From Verrucomicrobiaceae bacterium (GTDB lineage Bacteria > Verrucomicrobiota > Verrucomicrobiia > Verrucomicrobiales > Verrucomicrobiaceae): 64,000 bases of DNA. Below are positions 35,845 to 45,552 of this stretch, piece by piece; the first letter of the stretch is position 1, and every line of letters starts with the position of its first letter. The notes beneath the pieces are model-generated. The model was not told where the DNA came from and ran no database searches. It saw nothing but the letters and a program-made list of their open reading frames with translations. The DNA lies in assembly GCA_947466075.1 (NCBI GenBank), contig CANIBP010000020.1:1-64000 (forward strand), read 5' to 3'. The position numbers and the translations under genes were made by a program.

Positions 35845-36645
35845 CTACTTTTGCTTCGCCCCATAACCCGGCTGCGGCTTGCCTTCGGCATCAAGTTTGC
35901 CACAGGTCCATAGCAGGCCGCGGGCGACGAGATCGAGATAGACGGGGTCCTGCATCGTAGCGTTGCCGTGACCGAGGGTGGTGCCGAAGACCTTGGCTGT
36001 GCCGTATTCGTTCACCCAGATCACGTTGTGATCCTTCTGCGTTTCCTCGCCGAAGGCTTTGGCTAGCGGAACAAAGCGGTCCCAGAGTTTTTCATTCTTG
36101 TAGAGCTCATCCTTGGCATTCAGCCACTCTTTGGGGAAGCCCTGCATCACGGGATGAGCGGCAGCGATGTTCTCCACCTTCAGATCTCGATTCTTCTCAT
36201 GGCTCATCGAGGTTTGGCCCACGCATTTGCGCCATTCATCGGTCTTCGCCATGCGGTAGCTGTGCGTTGAGCAGTGCAGCATCACCGCAGGCACACCATT
36301 AAAGTGCGCCTTGGCGATACCATCGACAAACGCCACATCCGTCACCGCGCCAAAGCACTCGTTGTGCAGGATCACGTCAAAGCCCTCCGCCCAGTTACCT
36401 TTTTCGTAGATGCTGATCTTGTGTGTTTTGTCGCCTTTGCCACCTGGTCCTTCCTCATGCACGATGGTGAATTCCACATTCGCACGGCTGCTAATGCCCT
36501 CGCTGAGGATGAGTTTTTGATTTTCGTAATCGTGACAGCAGCCACCCGTGACCATGAGGACTTTGAGCGGCTTCACGTCTTCAGCGGAGACGTTGAAGGC
36601 AAACAGGCAGACGAGGGAGAGAATGGAGAGCAGGTTGGAGCGCAT
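35845..36645 (-). CDS. ThuA-like domain protein, exported
   Basis: The ORF continues to 37140 but overlaps a real gene on the other strand. The ATG at 36645 begins a good signal peptide (MRSNLLSILSLVCLFAFNVSAED), giving 266 residues. The ThuA (glutamine-amidotransferase-like) fold is recognisable from VLMVTGGCCHDYENQK, FDVILHNECFGA and the VNEYGTAKVFGTTLGHG stretch. PVC bacteria carry many such secreted paralogues; a role in sugar metabolism is suggested by the family name, but no activity is proven. It is divergent from the dehydrogenase gene across 75 bp. Confidence 0.82.
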   Translation of the reverse strand: MRSNLLSILSLVCLFAFNVSAEDVKPLKVLMVTGGCCHDYENQKLILSEGISSRANVEFTIVHEEGPGGKGDKTHKISIYEKGNWAEGFDVILHNECFGAVTDVAFVDGIAKAHFNGVPAVMLHCSTHSYRMAKTDEWRKCVGQTSMSHEKNRDLKVENIAAAHPVMQGFPKEWLNAKDELYKNEKLWDRFVPLAKAFGEETQKDHNVIWVNEYGTAKVFGTTLGHGNATMQDPVYLDLVARGLLWTCGKLDAEGKPQPGYGAKQK

Positions 36646-36720
36646 GGCGGCTGCATTATCGCCAGCAGATGAGATTTTCTCACAAAATTCTATTTTTTCG
36701 GCTAACGATGCGGCCCTTTT

Positions 36721-37677
36721 ATGAAAATCGTTCTTCTCGACGCCCACACTGCCAATCCTGGCGACCTCACTTGGCAGCCACTCGAAGCCATCGCTCCCTG
36801 CGACGTTCATCCGCGCACGCCGCTGGATCAAATCGTAGCCCGTTGTGCCGGGGCGGAGATCGTGATCACTAACAAGGCACCGCTGACGCGGGAAATCATC
36901 GCCGCACTGCCGGAGTTGAAATACATCGGCGTCACGGCCACCGGCTTCAATATTGTGGATGTCGTCGCGGCTAAAGAACGCGGCATCGTGGTGACGAATG
37001 TGCCGGGCTACAGCACTCCGGCGGTCGCGCAGCATGTGATCTCGCTGATGCTGGAGCTGACGAACCACGTCGGTTATGCGGCGAAGAGTGTGGAGCAAGG
37101 CGGCTGGACGAAGTGCCCCGATTTCGCTTACTGGGACCATCCGATCATCGAACTGGCCGGTCGCACGCTCGGCATCATCGGTTATGGCGAGATCGGCAGC
37201 GCCGTAGCACGCATCGGCGTCGCCTTCGGCATGAAGGTGCTCGCCTCGAAGCGCACTTGGAAGGAACCGCCGCCCGCCGGCGTCGAAGCCGCCGAGATCG
37301 AAGATCTATTCCGCAATTCGGATGTGATCAGCCTGCACTGCCCGCTGACCGATGCCACGAAGCATCTCATCAGTGAACGCACGCTCGGTTTGATGAAACG
37401 CGAGGCCTTTGTGATCAACACCGGCCGTGGACCGCTCGTGGATGAAGCCGCTTTGGCAAAGGCCTTGAATGAAGGCCGCATCACCGGGGCCGGGCTCGAT
37501 GTGCTGTCTGTGGAGCCTGCGAAAGCAGACAATCCGCTGCTCAGCGCGAAGAACTGCCTCATCACCCCGCACGTCGCCTGGGCCAGCCGCGAATCACGCG
37601 CCCGCCTCATCGACATCACCGCCGCGAATTTGAAAGCGTTCCTGGCAGGGAAGCCGGTGAATGTGGTGAATGGGTAA
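36721..37677 (+). CDS. D-2-hydroxyacid dehydrogenase (NAD-dependent)
   Basis: A 318-residue member of the glycerate/phosphoglycerate dehydrogenase family. The NAD-binding glycine motif is GYGEIGSAVARIG. The catalytic Arg lies in NTGRGPLVDEAAL, followed by Glu in the LDVLSVEP segment and His in TPHVAWASRESR. The pattern, with AWAS after the His, resembles hydroxypyruvate (glycerate) dehydrogenase. The precise substrate is not certain. Confidence 0.88.
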   Translation: MKIVLLDAHTANPGDLTWQPLEAIAPCDVHPRTPLDQIVARCAGAEIVITNKAPLTREIIAALPELKYIGVTATGFNIVDVVAAKERGIVVTNVPGYSTPAVAQHVISLMLELTNHVGYAAKSVEQGGWTKCPDFAYWDHPIIELAGRTLGIIGYGEIGSAVARIGVAFGMKVLASKRTWKEPPPAGVEAAEIEDLFRNSDVISLHCPLTDATKHLISERTLGLMKREAFVINTGRGPLVDEAALAKALNEGRITGAGLDVLSVEPAKADNPLLSAKNCLITPHVAWASRESRARLIDITAANLKAFLAGKPVNVVNG

Positions 37678-37688
37678 GGTCGTGAAAT

Positions 37689-37704
37689 GCAAGCTTGAGC
37701 TTGC
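37689..37704. repeat. Short perfect hairpin downstream of the dehydrogenase gene
   Basis: GCAAGC-TTGA-GCTTGC forms a 6-bp stem with a 4-nt loop, 12 bp after the dehydrogenase stop. No T-run follows, so it is not a standard intrinsic terminator. It may be a remnant of a repeat element or a Rho-dependent stop aid. Confidence 0.4.
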
Positions 37705-37729
37705 TCCAACATCCGCCTAGTCTTTCCGT

Positions 37730-37951
37730 ATGGTCATTGAGCAACATCCATCTCTGCATGCCTTGAGTCTTGAGGACAAGCTCCAGCTTTCTGAGGAGCT
37801 GTGCATGGACGCCATGCTGGACGTGCAGCGCAATCCAGCCTTGCGGGAGCGTGTTCAAACGCGCATGGAGGAGTATCGCGCCGATCCTGACAGCGGCCTT
37901 TCTTGGGAGGAACTTAAAGGACGCATTCTCTCGCGTCAGAAAATTGCATGA
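37730..37951 (+). CDS. Addiction-module antitoxin (TIGR02574-type)
   Basis: A 73-residue protein with the layout of short helical antitoxins that precede RelE/ParE toxins: ALSLEDKLQLSEELCMD near the N-terminus and GLSWEELKGRIL near the end. The phrase LSWEELK is typical of this family. Its stop overlaps the toxin start (ATGA), the usual coupled arrangement. It should bind and neutralise the downstream toxin and may repress the promoter upstream. The downstream toxin is frameshifted as written. Confidence 0.8.
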   Translation: MVIEQHPSLHALSLEDKLQLSEELCMDAMLDVQRNPALRERVQTRMEEYRADPDSGLSWEELKGRILSRQKIA

Positions 37952-38265
37952 CAGAGATCATCTGGACGGCGGGTGCCGGGCGTGAACTCCAGGAGGTTTA
38001 CGAGCAGCTTGAGGACTATCACGAGGGCGACGGCGTGACATTGCTGGAAGACCTGGAACGAAATCTGGCTCTGCTCGCCGCCCAGCCGTTTATGGGCGGC
38101 TATTTTGAGAAGCCCACGCGCAAGCTGCTCATTGGACGGCGTTATGGTGTCATCTACTCTCCCGAGAACCGGGGGGGGGTGTGGTTCTGCTGGCTTTTGT
38201 CGATCTGCGCCGCGACTTGCAGCCACTACGCAAACGTATGCGTGACTGGTTTGGCGGACGCGAAT

Positions 38266-38267
<2 letters not shown>
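37948..38267 (+). pseudogene. RelE/ParE-type toxin, frameshifted at a G9 tract
   Basis: The first 75 residues (MTEIIWTAGAGRELQEVYEQ..., then RRYGVIYSPENRG) read as a RelE/ParE toxin. After the run of nine G at 38171-38179 the tracked frame turns to nonsense and runs into leuB. Shifting frame there restores VVLLAFVDLRRDLQPLRKRM followed by a stop at 38265-38267. This gives a normal toxin of roughly 106 residues if the run were G7 or G10. So this is either a broken toxin, a phase-variable one, or a sequencing error in a homopolymer. It overlaps the antitoxin by 4 bp. Confidence 0.8.
38171..38179. repeat. G9 homopolymer in the toxin gene
   Basis: Nine consecutive G between AACC and TGTGG. This is the exact place where the two frames of the toxin ORF meet. 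A run of this length is prone to slipped-strand length change and also to sequencing miscalls. Confidence 0.9.
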
Positions 38268-39401
<1,134 letters not shown>

Positions 39402-39610
39402 TTAGTGGATGAGGATGACGTGGATGGCAAGTGGGCGGGAAATGACGAGTGACGAATTTTCGAATGACGCGGGGGGCTTACTAAAGCATGGCCGATAGCG
39501 CGGAAAGCCTGAAACTTCCCCTTGCCAAAGAGGGGCTTTATGGTTCCTTCGCAGCCCCACATCCTAGAACACACACCGCCTGACAAGTTGTCGGGCCATT
39601 CAAACAAACC

Positions 39611-39871
39611 ATGAGCGAAGCAACCACCATCGATTCCACCTCTTTCAAGATGCACGACAAGGACACCGGCGGAGCCGACGTCCAAGTGGCTCTCTTGACG
39701 AAGCGAATCAATGACATCACGCAGCATCTTGCTGCGCATCAAAAAGATCACTCCACACGTCGTGGCCTCCTGCAAATGGTCGCACGCCGTCGCAAGCTGC
39801 TGGACTACCTCAAGCTGACCGCTGCGGAACGTTACCAGAAGCTGCTCAAGAGCCTGAATCTGCGTCGCTAG
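39611..39871 (+). CDS. rpsO: 30S ribosomal protein S15
   Basis: S15 binds 16S rRNA helices h20-h22 early in 30S assembly. The 86-residue protein carries the family core [19 protein letters not shown], then [20 protein letters not shown] and [11 protein letters not shown]. The N-terminal 15 residues ([15 protein letters not shown]) differ from the usual start. It is followed by an intrinsic terminator and then pnp, the classic rpsO-pnp order. Confidence 0.96.
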   Translation: MSEATTIDSTSFKMHDKDTGGADVQVALLTKRINDITQHLAAHQKDHSTRRGLLQMVARRRKLLDYLKLTAAERYQKLLKSLNLRR

Positions 39872-39883
39872 CAGAATTTCATG

Positions 39884-39914
39884 AGGGGTGATGCCATAAG
39901 CATCGCCCCTTTTC
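39884..39914 (+). terminator. Intrinsic terminator after rpsO
   Basis: The stem AGGGGTGATGC / GCATCGCCCCT (11 bp with one G-U pair) with loop CATAA is followed by a short T-run. It sits 12 bp after the rpsO stop and 133 bp before pnp, so read-through or a separate pnp promoter is expected. Confidence 0.85.
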
Positions 39915-39937
39915 TGTATCAGGCTTTTTCAAGCATG

Positions 39938-39988
39938 TCGGCGATTGCCGATGATCATGCTGCATGATGCGCCATCGCGCATCGCCGA
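39938..39988 (+). promoter_or_regulatory. Structured pnp leader (nested inverted repeats)
   Basis: TCGGCGAT (39938-39945) pairs with ATCGCCGA (39981-39988). Inside lie ATCATGC/GCATGAT around 39961 and GATGCG/CGCATC at 39966-39983, which compete for pairing. It ends about 60 bp before the pnp start. By analogy, the E. coli pnp leader folds into a hairpin cut by RNase III for autoregulation. The equivalent function here is inferred from position only. Confidence 0.45.
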
Positions 39989-40047
39989 CGGGCTGAATCC
40001 CGTGTTCCCATTTCACCCAAACCAAAACAACACACACACGCCAACCT

Positions 40048-42198
40048 ATGGCCATACACAAAGTAACCGCCGCCCTCGGACAGGGCACCATTGAAATCGA
40101 AACCGGCAAGTTTGCCAAACTTGCAGATGGAGCCGTCACCGTTCGTCTCGGCGACACCATCGTCATCGTCACCGCTGTCTCCGCCACGAAAGTGAAGGAC
40201 GGCCAGGACTTCTTCCCCCTCAGCGTTGAGTACAAGGAAAAGGCATCCGCCGCAGGCCGCTTCCCTGGTGGCTACTTCAAGCGCGAAGGTCGTCCGACCG
40301 AAAAGGAAATCCTCACCTGCCGCATGACGGACCGCCCATTGCGTCCGTTGTTCCCGAAAGGCTACTACTACGACACCCAGATCGTCGCCCTGCTCCTCAG
40401 CGCTGATGGCGAAAACGATCCAGACATCCTCGCGATCAACGGCGCATCCGCCGCGCTTTGCGTTTCCGACATTCCGTTTGCAGGCCCAGTGGGCGCTGTG
40501 CGTGTCGGTCGCCTCAATGGCGAGTTCGTTGCCAATCCAACCCAGTCGCAGCGTCTCGATAGCGATCTCGACCTCGTCTATGTCGGCAATGCCACAGACG
40601 TCATTATGATCGAAGGTGCCGCCAATGAACTGCCAGAAGCAGAATTCGTCAAAGCGCTGCACTACGCGCAAAGCGAAGTCACCAAGATCGTTGCTGCCCA
40701 GGTTGAACTGGCCAAGCTCGCTGGCAAAACCAAGCGCGAAGTCCCGCTCATGCTCGTCAAAGATGAGCTGCTTGAGATCGCCTATCAGATCGCGGGTGAC
40801 CGCATCGAAGGCGCTCTCTATCAGCCTTCCAAGGTTGCTCGCGGCAAGGCCGTCGGCGCGTTGAAGGACGAAGTGGAAACCGCCATCAAGGCCGCCTTCC
40901 CTACCGCTACTGGCTTCGAAATCAGCCAGGCCTTCGACTACCTCCAGAAGAAAGCCTTCCGCATCAGCATCCTCGACAAGAAGAACCGCTGCGACGGCCG
41001 TGGTCTCGACGATCTGCGCACCCTTTACGGTGAAGCCTCCGTGCTTCCTCGCACGCATGGTTCCGCCATCTTCTCCCGTGGCGAAACACAAGCGCTCGCC
41101 ATTGCGACGCTTGCTCCGGCTGATGAAGCTCAAGAAATGGACACCTACGCGGGTGGCCCAGAATCGAAGCGCTTCATTCTGCACTACAACTTCCCTCCGT
41201 TCTCCGTCGGTGAAACCGGTCGCTTCGGTGGCCAGAATCGTCGCGAAATCGGTCATGGTGCTCTCGCTGAGCGCTCCATTGCTCCCGTCATTCCTGCGAA
41301 GGAAGTCTTCCCTTACGCCATGCGCGTGAGCAGCGAAGTCATGGAGTCCAACGGCTCCACTTCGATGGCCTCCGTTTGCTCCGGCGTCATGGCCCTCATG
41401 GACGCAGGCGTGCCGCTGATCCGCCCTGTGGCTGGCATCAGCGTCGGCCTCGTCTCCGAGTTCGACACGAGCGACAAGATGTCCCGCTACCTCACGATGA
41501 TCGACATCCTCGGCAGCGAAGACCACTTCGGCGACATGGACTTCAAGCTCTGCGGCACCAGCGAAGGCGTCACCGGCTACCAGCTCGACCTCAAGCTTCC
41601 TGGCATCCCTTTGACCATCCTCGAAGAAGCCATCGTGAAGGCCAAGAGCGCCCGCACCATCATCCTCAACGCCATGCACGCCGCCATCGGCGAAATCAAG
41701 CCGCTGAGCAAGTATGCCCCGCGCATTGAGATCATCAAAATCAACCCTGACAAGATCGGTGAGCTCATCGGCCCTGGCGGCAAGAACATCAAAGCCATTC
41801 AGGCCGAGTCCGGCGCTGAGATCAGCATCGAAGACGACGGCACGGTGTACGTTTATTCCAACCGCAAGGAAGGCATCGAACGTGCGATCGAAATGATCAG
41901 CGGCACCTCCCAGGAAATCGAAGTGGGCAAGATTTACACCGGCAAGATCGTCAGCACGACGAACTTCGGTGCCTTCATGAACCTCGGCGGCAAGAAGGAC
42001 GGCCTGATCCACATCAGCGAACTGGCCGACTTCCGCGTCAACCGCACTGAAGACGTCGTCAAGACCGGCGACATCGTCACCGCCAAATGCCTCGGCATTG
42101 ATGACAAAGGTCGCGTGAAGATGAGCCGCAAGGCCGCGATGAAGGAAAAAGACGCAGCCGCCAAAGGCGAAGCTGCTCCTGCCGAAGACCTCGGTTGA
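40048..42198 (+). CDS. pnp: Polyribonucleotide nucleotidyltransferase (PNPase)
   Basis: PNPase degrades RNA 3' to 5' with phosphate and is a degradosome component. The 716-residue protein has two RNase PH domains (start near IEIETGKFAKLADGAVTVRL; second with RTHGSAIFSRGETQALA), the catalytic segment near FDTSDKMSRYLTMIDILGSEDHFGDMDFK, a KH domain (KINPDKIGELIGPGGKNIK) and a C-terminal S1 domain (GKIYTGKIVSTTNFGAFMNL). No Shine-Dalgarno is evident before the ATG. A strong terminator follows. A 778-codon antisense ORF here is a codon-bias shadow. Confidence 0.97.
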   Translation: MAIHKVTAALGQGTIEIETGKFAKLADGAVTVRLGDTIVIVTAVSATKVKDGQDFFPLSVEYKEKASAAGRFPGGYFKREGRPTEKEILTCRMTDRPLRPLFPKGYYYDTQIVALLLSADGENDPDILAINGASAALCVSDIPFAGPVGAVRVGRLNGEFVANPTQSQRLDSDLDLVYVGNATDVIMIEGAANELPEAEFVKALHYAQSEVTKIVAAQVELAKLAGKTKREVPLMLVKDELLEIAYQIAGDRIEGALYQPSKVARGKAVGALKDEVETAIKAAFPTATGFEISQAFDYLQKKAFRISILDKKNRCDGRGLDDLRTLYGEASVLPRTHGSAIFSRGETQALAIATLAPADEAQEMDTYAGGPESKRFILHYNFPPFSVGETGRFGGQNRREIGHGALAERSIAPVIPAKEVFPYAMRVSSEVMESNGSTSMASVCSGVMALMDAGVPLIRPVAGISVGLVSEFDTSDKMSRYLTMIDILGSEDHFGDMDFKLCGTSEGVTGYQLDLKLPGIPLTILEEAIVKAKSARTIILNAMHAAIGEIKPLSKYAPRIEIIKINPDKIGELIGPGGKNIKAIQAESGAEISIEDDGTVYVYSNRKEGIERAIEMISGTSQEIEVGKIYTGKIVSTTNFGAFMNLGGKKDGLIHISELADFRVNRTEDVVKTGDIVTAKCLGIDDKGRVKMSRKAAMKEKDAAAKGEAAPAEDLG

Positions 42199-42227
42199 TC
42201 CACATCCGCCAAATAATCCAAACCACG

Positions 42228-42256
42228 AAGGGGCCGCGACGAGCGGCCCCTTTTTT
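42228..42256 (+). terminator. Intrinsic terminator after pnp
   Basis: GGGGCCGC-GACGA-GCGGCCCC (8-bp GC stem, 5-nt loop) is followed by six T, with two A before the stem able to extend pairing. It is placed about 30 bp after the pnp stop. This is the clearest intrinsic terminator in the window. Confidence 0.92.
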
Positions 42257-42336
42257 ATGTTCGCCATGGATTGAAGAAGGAGTTGCAACAAAGACGACGT
42301 TCTGAGAAAACAAGTTCTGACTAACCTTAACGCATC

Positions 42337-43770
42337 ATGACCTCACGCCGTTCCTTCATCACGCAATCCGCTCTCGCCTTTACTGCTTTGTCCACCACCC
42401 GTGTTTTGGGGGCGAATGAGAAAATTCGTATCGCTTCCATTGGCCTTGGCGGGCAGGGCATGGGCAATGTGAGCCGCATGGCGAAGGTGCCGGGAGTAGA
42501 GATTGCTTACCTCTGCGATCCCGACACGACGGCTTTGGATCGGGCGAAGAAGGTGTATCCGCAGGCGAAGACGACACAGGACTTACGCAAGGTGATGGAG
42601 GACAAGGACATCGACGCTGTCGTCGTCTCCACGGGCAATCATTGGCATGTGCTGGCCTCAATCTGGGCGCTGCAAGCGGGGAAGGACGTCTATGTGGAGA
42701 AGCCGGTGTCTCACAACATCTGGGAAGGTCGCCAGTTGGTGGAAGCCGCGCGGAAGTACAATCGCATCGTGCAGGGCGGCACACAGCAGCGCAGCGATCC
42801 ACTGCAGGATGAGATCAAAGGATTCCTCGATGCGGGCACGATTGGAAAGATCAAATACGTGCGCTGCAATCACTACAGCATGCGTGCCTCCATCGGAAAG
42901 TTAGCGCAGCCGCTGACGCCGCCAAAGACGGTGAACTATGATGTCTGGCTTGGTCCGGCGAAGGATGAGCCGATCTACCGCGAAAAATTCCACTACGACT
43001 GGCATTGGAACTGGAACACCGGCAACGGCGAGATGGGTAATTGGGGGCCGCACATTCTGGATGATCTGCGCAACGTCGTGTTCCGCGATAAAGTGACGCT
43101 ACCGAAGCGTGTCATTGCCGGTGGCGGTCGTTTTGCTTGGGACGATGCGGGCGAGTCACCGAACACGCACTTCGCCTACATGGACACAGGCAGCATTCCA
43201 GTGATCGTGGACTTCCACAACCTGCCGCGTCAGAAGGGCATCAAAGCGCCGGATGTGTATCTGCGCCGCCGCACCGGAGCCTTCCTCATCATCGAGTGCG
43301 AAGGCGGCTACTACACCGGCAGCCGCGGCGGAGGCACGGCCTATGATGCTGAAGGAAAGAAACTACACACCTTCAAAGGCGACGGCGGCAAAATGCACGC
43401 GGCCAATTTCATCGCTGCCATCCGCAGCCGTAAACAAGCGGAACTCAAAGCTGAGATCGAAGCCATTCATTACTCCAGCGCATGGTGCCATCTCGGCAAT
43501 CTGTCCTACCGTCTTGGCCAGAAGTATAATCGCGAGCAGGCGGAGGCCGCAGTGAAGGACTTCCAGCCTTGGAACGACGTGATCGCCGATTTCCACGAAC
43601 ATCTCGTCAAAAACGAACTCGATGCCACGAAGCTCGACATCAAAATGGGGCCGATGCTGGAACTGGATGCTGGAAAGGAAACCTTCATCGGCGACACCGC
43701 CACACCTGAGGCGTTGGCGCTGCTCAAGCGTGAGTATCGCGCAGGCTACGAGGTACCGCAGCAAGTCTAA
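42337..43770 (+). CDS. Gfo/Idh/MocA-family oxidoreductase, Tat-exported
   Basis: A 477-residue protein with a Tat signal (TSRRSFITQSALAFTAL) and an N-terminal Rossmann fold (IASIGLGGQGMGNVSRMAK). It has the EKPVSHN motif of the family, where the Lys is catalytic, and a C-terminal beta domain. Secreted members abound in Verrucomicrobiota and Planctomycetota and are thought to act on sugars or glycans with tightly bound NAD(P). The substrate is unknown. The gene stands alone after the pnp terminator and ends 4 bp before mtnA, which is convergent. Confidence 0.9.
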   Translation: MTSRRSFITQSALAFTALSTTRVLGANEKIRIASIGLGGQGMGNVSRMAKVPGVEIAYLCDPDTTALDRAKKVYPQAKTTQDLRKVMEDKDIDAVVVSTGNHWHVLASIWALQAGKDVYVEKPVSHNIWEGRQLVEAARKYNRIVQGGTQQRSDPLQDEIKGFLDAGTIGKIKYVRCNHYSMRASIGKLAQPLTPPKTVNYDVWLGPAKDEPIYREKFHYDWHWNWNTGNGEMGNWGPHILDDLRNVVFRDKVTLPKRVIAGGGRFAWDDAGESPNTHFAYMDTGSIPVIVDFHNLPRQKGIKAPDVYLRRRTGAFLIIECEGGYYTGSRGGGTAYDAEGKKLHTFKGDGGKMHAANFIAAIRSRKQAELKAEIEAIHYSSAWCHLGNLSYRLGQKYNREQAEAAVKDFQPWNDVIADFHEHLVKNELDATKLDIKMGPMLELDAGKETFIGDTATPEALALLKREYRAGYEVPQQV

Positions 43771-43774
43771 AGCA

Positions 43775-44869
43775 TCAGAGTCTGGCGTGGAGTCGCTTTA
43801 ATGACTCCGCAGTCGCCTCATAAACACCGTGCTCAGTAATGAGCGCGGTGACGAGGTTGGCGGGCGTGACATCGAAGCCGTCGTTACGTGCTTGTGTGCC
43901 TGCGGGAGTGATGAGCACCTCCTCACGGTGCCCTTCAGCATTCAAACCGGGCATGTGCGTGACTTCGCGGGCGCTGCGTTGCTCAATAGGGATGTCGCGA
44001 ATGCCATCGGTGATGGTCCAGTCGATGGTGCTGACGGGCAGAGCAACATAGAAGGGCACATCATGTGCTTTGGCGGCCAACGCTTTGAGATAGGTGCCGA
44101 TCTTGTTCGCCACATCGCCCTGCGCGGTGACGCGATCGGTACCGACGATGACGAGATCGACGAGGCCACGCTGAAGCAGGTGCCCGGCGTTGTTATCGAC
44201 GATCAAGGTGTGTGGCACGCCATGCTCACGCAGTTCCCAGGCCGTCAGCGAGGCTCCCTGTCCGCGTGGTCGCGTTTCGCTGACCCATACGTGGATTTTC
44301 ATGCCCGAGTCGTGCGCCTGATAGATCGGCGAGATGGCGGTGCCCCAGTCCACGCAGGCGATCCAGCCCGCGTTGCAATGCGTCATGACATTCAGCGGGG
44401 CCGAGGGATCTGCTTTCTTCGCCTGGATGGCTTTGAACAACTCCAGCGCGTGCTTGCCGATAGAGTGGTTCGTTTGCACATCTTCATCGCAGATGGCATT
44501 CGCTTCATGCCAGGCGGCGTCGGCGCGTGATTCGATGCTGAGTGGGGAAACGATGCGCTTCATGCGGTCCAGCGCCCAGCGCAGATTGATCGCAGTAGGA
44601 CGTGTGGCATGCAAAACATCATACGCATTCTGCAGGCTGGCATCGGAGGCATCATCGCGCAGTGCGAAGAACATGCCAAAGCCAGCAGTGGCTCCAATGA
44701 GCGGCGCACCGCGCACCCGCATGACCTGGATAGCCTCGGCAGCGTCATCCATCGTCTGCAAGTCACGCCACGCGACCTGATGCGGCAAATAGGTCTGATC
44801 GACGATGCGGGCGATGCGATTGACGTGATCGGCTTCGATGGAGCGGTGCGGCTGGCCGTGGATGTTCAT
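43775..44869 (-). CDS. mtnA: S-methyl-5-thioribose-1-phosphate isomerase
   Basis: MtnA isomerises methylthioribose 1-phosphate to methylthioribulose 1-phosphate in methionine salvage. The 364-residue protein contains the family motifs RVRGAPLIGATAGFG, MTHCNAGWIACVDWGTA (catalytic Cys) and VGTDRVTAQGDVANKIGTY (catalytic Asp). Its start overlaps the mtnC stop by 4 bp. It is the last gene of the mtnB-mtnD-mtnC-mtnA operon. Confidence 0.95.
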   Translation of the reverse strand: MNIHGQPHRSIEADHVNRIARIVDQTYLPHQVAWRDLQTMDDAAEAIQVMRVRGAPLIGATAGFGMFFALRDDASDASLQNAYDVLHATRPTAINLRWALDRMKRIVSPLSIESRADAAWHEANAICDEDVQTNHSIGKHALELFKAIQAKKADPSAPLNVMTHCNAGWIACVDWGTAISPIYQAHDSGMKIHVWVSETRPRGQGASLTAWELREHGVPHTLIVDNNAGHLLQRGLVDLVIVGTDRVTAQGDVANKIGTYLKALAAKAHDVPFYVALPVSTIDWTITDGIRDIPIEQRSAREVTHMPGLNAEGHREEVLITPAGTQARNDGFDVTPANLVTALITEHGVYEATAESLKRLHARL

Positions 44870-45552
44870 GCGAGGGTGATTTCGGCGAGGGAAGTGATGG
44901 TAGGATAATCGTTGGTCGGCGCAGATTTGTTGCCGGGCCGAAGGGCGAGCGCAGTGAGCATGCCTGCGCTTTTGGCGGCGTTCAATTCATCCACGAGATC
45001 GCTCACGAATAGTATTTCATGAGCAGGCAGGGCGCAATCAGCAGCGATGGCGGTGTAACTGGCGGGTTCGCGTTTGGAGCCAGTGGTGGTGTCGTAGTAG
45101 CCGGAGAGGCGCGGGGTGAGGTCGCCAGCGGTGGTGTGGGCGAAGAAGAGGCGCTGGGCGTGGATGCTGCCGGAGGAGTAGATGCGAATTTCGTGGCCGT
45201 TTTCGCGCCAGTGGTCAAGCGCGGGCACGACATCGTCGAAGAGGGTGCTGCGGAGGTCGCCATTGGCGAAGCCTTGCTCCCAGATGAGGCCCTGGAACTG
45301 CTTGAGGCCGGTGACTTTGGCATCGGCATCCATGAGGCGATGCACGGCGGCTTCGGCATCGGCGGGATCGGCAAAGGGCGGAGAGCCTGCATCGCGTGCG
45401 AGCTGTTCCAGCGGTGCGCTGGCCCAATGCCTGGTGAGATAGCCAAGTGCATGCTTTCGCGCATACGGAAACATCACGTCATGCACAAAGGCGAGCGGCG
45501 AGACGGTGCCTTCGATGTCGAGCAGGATGAGTTTGCCGCGAAACTCGATCAT
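44866..45552 (-). CDS. mtnC: Acireductone synthase (enolase-phosphatase E1)
   Basis: A HAD-superfamily bifunctional enzyme that converts 2,3-diketo-5-methylthiopentyl-1-phosphate to acireductone. The HAD nucleophile motif is LLDIEGTVSPLAFV, typical of E1 enzymes, with SSGS in IYSSGSIHAQRLFF and the acidic segment FVSDLVDELNAAKSAGM. The length of 228 residues is normal. It overlaps mtnD upstream (ATGA) and mtnA downstream by 4 bp each. Confidence 0.94.
   Translation of the reverse strand: MIEFRGKLILLDIEGTVSPLAFVHDVMFPYARKHALGYLTRHWASAPLEQLARDAGSPPFADPADAEAAVHRLMDADAKVTGLKQFQGLIWEQGFANGDLRSTLFDDVVPALDHWRENGHEIRIYSSGSIHAQRLFFAHTTAGDLTPRLSGYYDTTTGSKREPASYTAIAADCALPAHEILFVSDLVDELNAAKSAGMLTALALRPGNKSAPTNDYPTITSLAEITLA

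Noticed and set aside
39510-39545. Weak stem (CCCCT/AGGGG) in the rpsO leader
   Set aside because: Only 5 bp with an 8-nt loop, and no match I can name to an S15-binding leader; not enough to call a regulatory RNA.
39955-42291. 778-codon minus-strand ORF antisense to pnp, longer than pnp itself
   Set aside because: It has no recognisable domain, and pnp on the other strand is a complete, strongly conserved gene. The long open frame results from codon bias in GC-rich DNA.
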